This document shows, one piece after another, positions 1 through 6,376 of a stretch of 8,351 bases of DNA. The notes under the pieces are model-generated. The model saw nothing but the letters and a program-made list of their open reading frames with translations. It did not search any database and was not told the DNA's origin. The first letter of the stretch is position 1; each line of letters begins with the position of its first letter. This DNA comes from an uncultured Prevotella sp. (lineage in GTDB: Bacteria > Bacteroidota > Bacteroidia > Bacteroidales > Bacteroidaceae): assembly GCA_900770845.1 (NCBI GenBank), contig CAAGLS010000058.1, positions 1 through 8,351 of the forward strand, read 5' to 3'. The position numbers and the translations under genes were made by a program.

Positions 1-2
1 CG

Positions 3-416
3 CTATTGGAGTCACTCGAGAAGGAGTTCCCAAATATAGAGTTCCTGGGTTGGTGCGAAAAGGAGCAACTTTCTGAGCAGTTCAAAACCAAGAGGGCATT
101 AGTTTTAACGTCCTCTTGTTACGAAGCGTCACCCTTGGTGTGCCTGGAGGCAATGTTTGCGTCGGGGATCCCCTCTATCGTTCCCGAGACATGTGGTGCC
201 ACTGCCTACATCGAGGATGGATCAAATGGGATGTGGTTTGCCAACAATGACCTCAAATCCCTCTGCAGGGCGATTGAGCGCTTGGAAGACGAAGAGTATT
301 ATGCAAAAATCTGTCAAACAATAGCCAAGACGTTTCCTGCGATGCGTGAAGAACGTAGCTACAAAACCTATGCCACCCGCGTGGTGACTCTTTATGAGGG
401 ACTTTTGAATGAGTAG
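3..416 (+). CDS. Glycosyltransferase (GT4-like, GT-B fold), 3' part only
   Basis: This is the C-terminal part of a retaining GT-B glycosyltransferase that would transfer a sugar from a nucleotide-sugar donor to a lipid-linked repeat unit at the inner membrane face. The frame is open from the window edge, so the true start is upstream; the TTG at position 6 is only the first possible start codon in view and should not be taken as the start. About 137 residues remain, against roughly 350-400 for the family. The visible part holds the donor-binding half: an EX7E motif in EASPLVCLE (coding bases about 123-149), then GIPSIVPETCGATAYIEDGSNG, the usual loop contacting the nucleotide-sugar, and a C-terminal helical tail. 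The stop overlaps the next gene by 8 nt. The family is clear from the motif order; donor and linkage cannot be told. Confidence 0.85.
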   Translation, partial: LLESLEKEFPNIEFLGWCEKEQLSEQFKTKRALVLTSSCYEASPLVCLEAMFASGIPSIVPETCGATAYIEDGSNGMWFANNDLKSLCRAIERLEDEEYYAKICQTIAKTFPAMREERSYKTYATRVVTLYEGLLNE

Positions 417-1518
417 GAAAATCATCTATATCGTCAAGTCTGACTTGGCGTATTACCCACCCTGTATGTCCCAGATCAGGATGATTCACGATTTGGGAGT
501 AGACGTCGAGGTCTGGTTTGGTTCGAGCAAGGATACCGCGAAACAAATTCTGAAGGATGAGGGGATTTCGTTTTCTGAGTTGGTCGACCCTCGGGGGAAG
601 CTCCCAGGCGCTTTGGATGTTGCATCGAACTGGCTGGGATTCAGGAAAGCCCTGTCGGACAGGCTAAGGACTGTCGATAAGAGCAATGTTCTCTTGTGGT
701 TTGGTACTGCCGAAACCGCAATGCCGATGGTTGGGGCGCTTGGAGGATTTGACTATGTGGTCTCTGCCCTAGAGCTCTACGATGACGTCCCTGCTAAGAA
801 AAAGATACTGGGGAAGGTGGCAGAGGGGGCAGTTGCCGTTACGGCCTGTGAAATTAGTCGGGCTTACATCATGAAGAGCTGGTGGAAGCTTAAAGAGGTT
901 CCATACGTATTCCCTAACAAGCCCTACGGTACAAACCTTCGTCGTGAACTGCCGATTACGTGCGATGAGACACAAAGGATAGTTGAGGACCTAGACGGAA
1001 GGCAGTTTGTAATTTATCAGGGCATACTCCAGAACGAGGAGTCAGTTGTGGAGATTGCAAAGGCACTTAGGTCCCTGGATGGGAAATATCCTTTAGTGAT
1101 GATGGGAATTGATCGAAGGGGGATAGCGCCGCGCATAAAGAAGGTTTACGAGGAGACTCTCTACTATCCAAGCGTTCCCGCTCCTAAACATCTCGAGGTC
1201 ACAAGTAGGGCTCATATTGGAGTGGTTTTCTATGACGGCGCTAATCTGAACAAGGCCTTCTGTGCGCCAAATAAGATTTACGAATACTCATCGTTCGGGA
1301 TGCCCATGCTCGCTAACCGCATTCCCGGACTGGTAAATACTGTTGGAGCCTACGGCTGCGCAGAGTGCGTTGACCTGACCGCGGGGAGTATTGCGACAGC
1401 CATTGAACGAATCGATGAGAACTATGTGCATTATTCAGAATCGGCAAAACGCTTCTTTGAACATACTGACAATCTCAGGACTATGAAAAGTATGCTCGCG
1501 GATCTTGGAGAACTGTAG
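409..1518 (+). CDS. Glycosyltransferase, GT-B fold (GT4-like)
   Basis: This 369-residue protein is a probable cytoplasmic, membrane-associated glycosyltransferase acting on the repeat unit. It starts at an ATG overlapping the previous stop, with a GAGGGA Shine-Dalgarno 7 nt upstream (396-401). The N-terminus (KIIYIVKSDLAYYPP) reads as the first beta strand and loop of a Rossmann-like acceptor domain. The C-terminal half has the donor-domain strand FVIYQGILQNEESV around residues 198-211 and the signature CAPNKIYEYSSFGMP at 285-299, which matches the 'PNKxYEYxxxGxP' nucleotide-sugar loop of GT4-type enzymes. The usual N-terminal glycine-rich loop is not obvious, so the protein is divergent in its acceptor half. 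Length is normal for the class. Tight coupling to its neighbours supports a role in the same polymer. Specificity is unknown. Confidence 0.8.
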   Translation: MSRKIIYIVKSDLAYYPPCMSQIRMIHDLGVDVEVWFGSSKDTAKQILKDEGISFSELVDPRGKLPGALDVASNWLGFRKALSDRLRTVDKSNVLLWFGTAETAMPMVGALGGFDYVVSALELYDDVPAKKKILGKVAEGAVAVTACEISRAYIMKSWWKLKEVPYVFPNKPYGTNLRRELPITCDETQRIVEDLDGRQFVIYQGILQNEESVVEIAKALRSLDGKYPLVMMGIDRRGIAPRIKKVYEETLYYPSVPAPKHLEVTSRAHIGVVFYDGANLNKAFCAPNKIYEYSSFGMPMLANRIPGLVNTVGAYGCAECVDLTAGSIATAIERIDENYVHYSESAKRFFEHTDNLRTMKSMLADLGEL

Positions 1519-1520
1519 CC

Positions 1521-2864
1521 ATGGGGGTTTTCAGAATAGTATTTGATTGGCTGTTAATCCTGTGCTCGCTCTATGTCCTCTCTCGTGCGCTCCAAAGGAT
1601 GATAATGCGGCCGAATACCTCCCTAGGTAATTATGTAATCTTGATTACATGGATATTCTGCTGCCTTCCGATACTATTGGACTATATTTTCGGCAGGCCT
1701 GAATATAAAACAGTTTATTGGTACTTTCCATTCATTGCCTCAATGGCAAACGATGAGGTCTCTCTGATCTATGACCTTATTATTGTTTTAACATTGTATG
1801 TATTGCATTTTTACTGCAATTCTTGGGATAGAAAGCCAGTACAGGCAATTGCATGGTCGAGTCCCCTTGCGGATTCGAGGGTATTGCTGCTGATTGCAAT
1901 TTGGAGTCCGTTCGTCTATATCGTTGCCGCTGGTCTCCTCCCATATTTGCTCAAGTACGGGGATTCGGGTACACGCGGGATGCCCGAGGGGTCCAGTACG
2001 ATGGTTACAGCGCTACTACTCCTCAGCATTATCGCGTTCTGTGTTAACTATTTCAAAAAAAGAGAAATCAAAATTGAGGACGTGATAATCTTTACGATTT
2101 ATAGCTTTGCAGTCGCTTGGATATCGGGCAAGCGCTTCATGATTGCCTTGCTAATTCTCCTGTATCTATATTTCTACTTGAATAGGGAAGTACCGAGGAC
2201 CACTCGAAAAAAACTTGTGCGGATTCTGCCTATTCTATTTGTTGCGCTGCTGGGGTTTTCAGCCTTCTATCTGATTGGTGTCAGACCTCTTGCGGATACG
2301 AGCTGGACTAGTGTATACGAGATGCTGCGCGTCGATTTTGGTAGGGATGACGTTACAAAGTACGCCATCTACCATGAATTATTTCTCGGTGATCACATCC
2401 TTGACTATCCGGGAGAGTCTTTTATCTCCACCTTCTTCGTTTGGATCCCGAGAGCAATCTGGCCTTCTAAACCTTTCCAAGATTATCAGTATCTGACATC
2501 ATCAATTCTCGGGCTGCCAATTTCGCTTCTGCCGGCTGGTACAACGCCTAGTTGGTGGGAGATGTGTATATGTAATTTTTCATATGTTGGAACTATAGGT
2601 TCGATTGTTGGTCTATCGGCAATGGTGGCCCTTGCCGATAGAGTCAAGACTGTTTCAGCCCGTGCTACGGCTATGGTGATTGTTATTGCGCTGATGACGC
2701 AAAGCGTGGATGCATACATCGCTTTGGTGCTGTTGCTAATCGCGCAGAAGGTACTAAATGTGTTCATAAAGCGTCGCACTCTCCGCCAAGAGGCTACAGG
2801 GAGTGATTTCTTATCTACTAGTACATCTAAAGGTGGTGTGACTCGTGCCAGTTACAATAGATAA
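1521..2864 (+). CDS. wzy: Wzy-type oligosaccharide repeat-unit polymerase
   Basis: This 447-residue polytopic membrane protein probably joins lipid-linked repeat units into the growing chain on the outer face of the cytoplasmic membrane. I count roughly ten to eleven hydrophobic segments, including residues about 4-24, 37-58, 113-137, 160-177, 188-220 and 237-256, and two near the C-terminus. The longest polar stretch, around residues 257-350, would be the large external loop typical of Wzy. It contains VWIPRAIWPSKPF (307-319) and, further on, TPSWWEMCICNFSYVG; this 'IPR-WP-KP' then 'G-T-S---E' pattern is what I recognise from the oligosaccharide repeat-unit polymerase family. The ATG has GGAG 10 nt upstream and lies 2 nt after the previous stop. 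Base composition is the lowest of the operon (21 of 60 bases are G or C at 1681-1740). Wzy proteins diverge strongly, so the symbol denotes a functional class. Confidence 0.8.
   Translation: MGVFRIVFDWLLILCSLYVLSRALQRMIMRPNTSLGNYVILITWIFCCLPILLDYIFGRPEYKTVYWYFPFIASMANDEVSLIYDLIIVLTLYVLHFYCNSWDRKPVQAIAWSSPLADSRVLLLIAIWSPFVYIVAAGLLPYLLKYGDSGTRGMPEGSSTMVTALLLLSIIAFCVNYFKKREIKIEDVIIFTIYSFAVAWISGKRFMIALLILLYLYFYLNREVPRTTRKKLVRILPILFVALLGFSAFYLIGVRPLADTSWTSVYEMLRVDFGRDDVTKYAIYHELFLGDHILDYPGESFISTFFVWIPRAIWPSKPFQDYQYLTSSILGLPISLLPAGTTPSWWEMCICNFSYVGTIGSIVGLSAMVALADRVKTVSARATAMVIVIALMTQSVDAYIALVLLLIAQKVLNVFIKRRTLRQEATGSDFLSTSTSKGGVTRASYNR
2831..2836 (+). promoter_or_regulatory. Shine-Dalgarno site fixing the GTG start of the FrhB-like gene
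   Basis: AGGTGG lies 8 nt before the GTG at 2845, inside the end of the polymerase gene. No ATG in this frame precedes the first ferredoxin cysteines, so this site decides the GTG start and produces the 20-nt overlap between the two genes. Confidence 0.6.
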
Positions 2865-3969
2865 TAGGTGTAACGGTTGCGGCGCTTGCTCCTTTGTGTG
2901 CCCTGTCTCCTGTATCGATATGTCAGATGATGAAGAGGGTTTCACATTCCCTCGCGTGGATATGGACACATGCATAGATTGTGGACGATGCGTACGAGCT
3001 TGCCCTCTTAATGTCCAGACCCTTTCCGATTCGCAAGAGGCATTATCGTTCACCTCCAATGACGCGCAGATTCTCGACAACAGTGCATCGGGAGGTGCCT
3101 TCTCTACCATGGCGAAAGCCTTCATTGATGAGGGAGGCATCGTTGTCGGCGTGTCAGATGACGTTTGCAGAGGGTCACATTTCATTGCTGTCCGAGAGGG
3201 GTCTAATCTCAAGCTTATTGGGGGTTCCAAGTACTATCAGTGCAACCTAGGTGATGGTGGTATTGGACTCGTTGGGGATCTTCTTGCTGCCGGAAATAAG
3301 GTGCTCTTTGGCGGCACACCTTGTCAGGTGCAGGCGCTACGGAATTCGTTCCCGGGAAGACGAGGAAAAGGACTATATTTAGCAGACATCGTCTGCCAAG
3401 GAGTTCCTTCAGCCTTTTCGATTGATGCATATCGACGTGAACAAGAGCAACAAGAAGGCAGTGATCTAGAAACTCATCTCTTCAGAGCAAAGTTGGTCGG
3501 TCATGAGGGGGAATACATCACTGTCCTAGATTTTGCAGATGGAGAGCGGAAAACTCGAATTGGTGCCGAGGATCCCTGTGCTCGTGCCTTTATTTACCAG
3601 GTGTCTCTTCGCGAAAGTTGCTATCGGTGCCCATTCGCGCAGACGCAACGTGCTGGCGACGTAACACTCGGAGACTACTGGTCACCAGGGCTCGGCGATG
3701 GCTTTACCAGAGGTTCAACTTCTCTCGTGCTTGTTAACACGCAGGCGGGGCAAGAATTAGCCTATTCGCTCCTCTCTCGTGGCCGCGCCATCAGCGTTCC
3801 TGTTGAAGTCGGTGTGGCAGGGAACGTTCCGCTTCACCACCCTGTGGCGAGGCCACATGCTAGGAGTGCATTCTATCCGCTGCTTAATAAAGTGGGTTTT
3901 GCACGTGCTTCTTCACTTTGCTGCTGGCGTTTCGCTGCAAAGAAGCTTCTTCATCTGTTCGGCAGATAG
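2845..3969 (+). CDS. FrhB-like iron-sulfur/flavin oxidoreductase (F420 hydrogenase beta-subunit family)
   Basis: This 374-residue protein combines an N-terminal two-cluster ferredoxin domain with an FrhB/FdhB-type C-terminal domain. The ferredoxin part has CNGCGACSFVCP (Cys 9, 12, 15, 19) and CIDCGRCVRACP (Cys 43, 46, 49, 53), enough for two [4Fe-4S] clusters. Downstream are the family motifs NSASGGAFS (near 75), FGGTPCQVQALR (155-166), a further Cys pair in CYRCPF (259 and 262) and GDVTLGDYW ending at 279. Family members such as FrhB, FpoF and plant 7-hydroxymethyl chlorophyll a reductase pass electrons through FAD and iron-sulfur clusters. Homologues in polysaccharide loci, often beside pyruvyl transferases, have no settled substrate. 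The name does not prove F420 use. The neighbours imply a redox step on a sugar or lipid-linked intermediate, which is inference. Start is GTG; the gene overlaps the polymerase gene by 20 nt. Confidence 0.88.
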   Translation: MPVTIDNRCNGCGACSFVCPVSCIDMSDDEEGFTFPRVDMDTCIDCGRCVRACPLNVQTLSDSQEALSFTSNDAQILDNSASGGAFSTMAKAFIDEGGIVVGVSDDVCRGSHFIAVREGSNLKLIGGSKYYQCNLGDGGIGLVGDLLAAGNKVLFGGTPCQVQALRNSFPGRRGKGLYLADIVCQGVPSAFSIDAYRREQEQQEGSDLETHLFRAKLVGHEGEYITVLDFADGERKTRIGAEDPCARAFIYQVSLRESCYRCPFAQTQRAGDVTLGDYWSPGLGDGFTRGSTSLVLVNTQAGQELAYSLLSRGRAISVPVEVGVAGNVPLHHPVARPHARSAFYPLLNKVGFARASSLCCWRFAAKKLLHLFGR

Positions 3970-3977
3970 GCAGACAC

Positions 3978-5099
3978 ATGAAAATTGGAATCATCACCTA
4001 CCATTTTGCCCGCAACTACGGTGCCATTCTGCAATGCTTTGCACTTCAATCTCACCTCAAGATGCTGGGCCAAGATGTGAGGGTCCTCAATTACGAAACG
4101 GAACGGCAGGAGTGTAACAACTCCTTGCATCACAAGAGGGACAACCCTCTTCAGAACTTGGCGATTAACGTCGCCCTTCTACCTTTCGAAAGGGCGAGAA
4201 AACTCAAGGAAGATAGGTTTTCGGGCTTCGAAGCTGACCTGCTCTTGGAATCGCCACGACTTCGCTCGTTGAATGAACTCTCCTCATATGTGGAATCCGA
4301 GGGGCTCGACATCTTAATCTCGGGGAGCGATCAAGTTTTCAATCCCAAGATTGATGACTTTGACCGCGCCTTTCTCTTTCCGTTTCAGACCACTGCAGTA
4401 AAGGCTAGCTTTGCAGCTAGCCTTGGCAGTGCCACAGCCGAAGAACTCGTGCCATACGTTGATGACCTGAGGGCATTTGACGTCGTGTGCGTGCGGGAAA
4501 GGACCGATGCAGCAGTCGCCGAGAGCTTGCTTGGAAAGAAGCCGCTCGTTGCAGATGACCCTGTTTTCCTACTTGGACCGAATGACTGGCGTTCAGTGTC
4601 TAGTACCAAAGGATGCCCGGAGGGTGGTTACGTCCTAGGCTACTTCATTAACAAGGCTTGTCTATCACAATATATTGCCCTCACCCATGCTATTGCCGAG
4701 AGGCTTGGACTCCCGGTCAAAGTTATCAACGTTCGCTTTGGCAAGGACTCTTTTAAATCAGAGATGGTTAAGGATGCGGGGCCTGCAGAGTTTCTCGGCT
4801 TGGTGAGCGGTGCTTCCTTTGTCTGTACTGATTCCTTTCACGGCACGGCCTTCTCTCTTATTTTTCAGAGGCCTTTTGTGTCCTTCGAGCCTAGGGTGGA
4901 ATCGAGTGACTACCGCAAGCGCGACCTTCTCGAGAAAGTTGGGCAGAAGTGGCGTAGCCTCCCAATTGACATATCTGACGTCGAAAACAAGGCTGTGGGC
5001 ATTACAGAGAATCCGGATGTGTCCTCAAGCGAAGGGCTTTCACTCATAAGAGCGAATCAGGACAACGTTCTCGCTGCCATCTTAGGGGAGGAAAGATGA
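3978..5099 (+). CDS. Polysaccharide pyruvyl transferase (CsaB/WcaK family)
   Basis: This 373-residue enzyme would transfer the enolpyruvyl group of phosphoenolpyruvate to a sugar of the repeat unit, giving an acidic pyruvate ketal. The N-terminus MKIGIITYHFARNYGAILQ is the family's usual opening ('NYGAxLQxxAL'). SGSDQVFNP at 115-123 and CTDSFHGTAFS at 283-293, with Asp285 and His288, are the standard core motifs of the pyruvyl transferase domain. I chose the ATG at 3978 rather than an in-frame upstream ATG at 3918, because the 20 extra residues overlap the preceding gene and lack family features. An AGG lies 7 nt upstream, a weak site, with an 8-nt gap to the previous stop, so coupling probably helps initiation. 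The coding sequence holds several perfect inverted repeats. The stop overlaps the flippase start (ATGA). Confidence 0.9.
   Translation: MKIGIITYHFARNYGAILQCFALQSHLKMLGQDVRVLNYETERQECNNSLHHKRDNPLQNLAINVALLPFERARKLKEDRFSGFEADLLLESPRLRSLNELSSYVESEGLDILISGSDQVFNPKIDDFDRAFLFPFQTTAVKASFAASLGSATAEELVPYVDDLRAFDVVCVRERTDAAVAESLLGKKPLVADDPVFLLGPNDWRSVSSTKGCPEGGYVLGYFINKACLSQYIALTHAIAERLGLPVKVINVRFGKDSFKSEMVKDAGPAEFLGLVSGASFVCTDSFHGTAFSLIFQRPFVSFEPRVESSDYRKRDLLEKVGQKWRSLPIDISDVENKAVGITENPDVSSSEGLSLIRANQDNVLAAILGEER
4108..4197 (+). repeat. Three consecutive stem-loops inside the pyruvyl transferase gene
   Basis: Three perfect inverted repeats follow one another in coding sequence. AGGAGT/ACTCCT lies at 4108-4113 and 4120-4125 with a 6-nt loop. 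AAGAGGG/CCCTCTT lies at 4134-4140 and 4145-4151 with loop ACAA. TCGCCCTT/AAGGGCGA lies at 4171-4178 and 4190-4197 with an 11-nt loop that itself overlaps the palindrome CCTTTCGAAAGG. The arms are directly visible; any function in translation, RNA stability or internal termination is inference. None is followed by a U-run. Confidence 0.6.
4401..4424 (+). repeat. Perfect 10-bp inverted repeat with tetraloop in coding sequence
   Basis: AAGGCTAGCT (4401-4410) and AGCTAGCCTT (4415-4424) are exact reverse complements around a TTGC loop. The repeat lies in the middle of the pyruvyl transferase gene, where it encodes part of VKASFAASLG. It would make a stable RNA hairpin. No T-run follows, so a classical intrinsic terminator is unlikely. 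Confidence 0.65.
5084..5091 (+). promoter_or_regulatory. Strong Shine-Dalgarno site of the flippase gene
   Basis: AGGGGAGG ends 4 nt before the ATG at 5096. It is the strongest ribosome-binding site in the operon and lies inside the end of the pyruvyl transferase gene, whose stop overlaps the start as ATGA. This suggests the flippase is both coupled to upstream translation and initiated well in its own right. Confidence 0.55.
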
Positions 5100-6376
5100 T
5101 CCTCAAAGAGAGCAGGCTCTTGAAAAATACTGGCTGGCTGCTGACGTTGCAGGGCGTAAATATCATTCTCCCATTTGTCACTGTTCCCTACGTTACCCGC
5201 GTGTTTGGTACTGCCCAGTACGGTGTGTTTACTATCGCTCTCAACTGGGTTTCCTACTTCCAACTGGTTGTCCAGTACGGCTTTGACCTTAGCGCAACCA
5301 AAAAGGTGGTGGAGACAAAAACAGCAGAGGAACGTAGCGCTTTGGTGTCGGCGGTCGTGGTGGCGAGACTCATGCTCGTTTTACTGTGCGCTGCCGTCAC
5401 GGTCGGGCTTGGCCTATTTGGCGTGGCTTCTGGAGAACAACTCGCATGTATGTCGATGCTATTCTCGATGCTCTTCGGCGTTGCTATTCAGCTCAACTGG
5501 CTCTTTCAGGGCCTTCAGGACATGAAGTTCATCACCATGGCCACTGCATGTGCACGCAGCCTGTCGGTCCTTCTCATCTTCTTGCTCGTCCACGATGATT
5601 CGCAGCTCGTTCTTTACTCGCTGCTCTACTCCATTACTTGGCTCCTCTCGGGAGTTCTCACACACGTGTTCGCCTGGAAGCGCTATAGGATTAGAATGAT
5701 GCGAACGACTGTTAAGGCGGTGTTGCATGAAATGAGTGATGGAACGCCTATCTTTCTCTCGTCTGCAGCCGGCAACATCATCAGCAGTGTTGGCGTTACT
5801 GTGCTGGGGGCGTGTCGCCCATCGTCCGTGGTTGGAGCATACGGGGCAATCCTCAAAGTTCCCCAGATGGCGAATCTTATGTTCACACCCGTGAGCCAGG
5901 CACTCTATCCCAGAGTAAATGAGGAGCGCATGAAATCGCGCTCTGCGGCGGAACGACTGGTGGCAAAGGTAGGAGTTCCTGTTTGCATCGCTTTTCTCGG
6001 TGGAATGGTGTTGATGGTTGCCGTCAGGGTGCCCTTGGTTAATCTATTGTTTGGCGTCGAGTATGTATCAGAATCTGACACGTTGATTCCGCTTGCGGTC
6101 TGGGTGCTCCTAGGAATAGTTGACAATTTTCTCGGCATCCAACTGCTAATTCCCTTCGGCTACCAGCGGCTTTATAGTTTCCTGATGGTTGTGGACTGTG
6201 TGCTCTCGGTGGTTTTGACGATTGCAATGGGTCCTGTTTGGGGTGCCATGGGCGTTGCGTGGGCAATTGCTCTATCTGAAGCTGCGTTAACTGCTGCGTT
6301 GGCGCTTGCGCTGTTCGTCGTGATAAGGGATGAGCGTAGTACAGACAGGCATTATAGGAAGGACGTATCCAAGTGA
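5096..6376 (+). CDS. wzx: Wzx-type polysaccharide repeat-unit flippase
   Basis: This 426-residue integral membrane protein of the MATE/MOP-like polysaccharide transporter family would flip the undecaprenyl-linked repeat unit to the outer face for the polymerase. The N-terminal segment (about residues 11-70) carries the family pattern: LPFVTVPYVTRVFGTAQYG, then an aromatic-rich helix WVSYFQLVVQYGFDLSAT. The next recognisable element is LNWLFQGLQDMKF (about 133-145), matching the 'NWLFQGxEDM' block of Wzx proteins. About twelve hydrophobic segments run through to residue 412, followed by a charged, probably cytoplasmic tail (RDERSTDRHYRKDVSK). Length is at the shorter end of normal. It overlaps both neighbours by 4 nt. 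Together with the polymerase gene it defines a Wzx/Wzy-dependent assembly route. Confidence 0.88.
   Translation: MILKESRLLKNTGWLLTLQGVNIILPFVTVPYVTRVFGTAQYGVFTIALNWVSYFQLVVQYGFDLSATKKVVETKTAEERSALVSAVVVARLMLVLLCAAVTVGLGLFGVASGEQLACMSMLFSMLFGVAIQLNWLFQGLQDMKFITMATACARSLSVLLIFLLVHDDSQLVLYSLLYSITWLLSGVLTHVFAWKRYRIRMMRTTVKAVLHEMSDGTPIFLSSAAGNIISSVGVTVLGACRPSSVVGAYGAILKVPQMANLMFTPVSQALYPRVNEERMKSRSAAERLVAKVGVPVCIAFLGGMVLMVAVRVPLVNLLFGVEYVSESDTLIPLAVWVLLGIVDNFLGIQLLIPFGYQRLYSFLMVVDCVLSVVLTIAMGPVWGAMGVAWAIALSEAALTAALALALFVVIRDERSTDRHYRKDVSK
6356..6363 (+). promoter_or_regulatory. Shine-Dalgarno site supporting the GTG start of wecB
   Basis: AGGAAGGA lies 9 nt before the GTG at 6373. The next in-frame ATG is at residue 6, which would cut into the first beta strand (MRKKVMLVFGTRPEA), so this site supports the GTG start and the GTGA overlap with the flippase stop. 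Confidence 0.6.

Noticed and set aside
3940..3951. Palindrome AAGAAGCTTCTT upstream of the pyruvyl transferase start
   Set aside because: It has no spacer and lies in coding sequence; there are no promoter elements around it to support an operator.
2845..3969. Calling the FrhB-like gene an F420-reducing hydrogenase subunit
   Set aside because: No hydrogenase large or small subunit genes are nearby and the context is polysaccharide synthesis; only family membership is supported.
3918..3977. 20-codon N-terminal extension of the pyruvyl transferase
   Set aside because: It overlaps the end of the FrhB-like gene and adds no family motif; the protein from the ATG at 3978 begins exactly like known family members.
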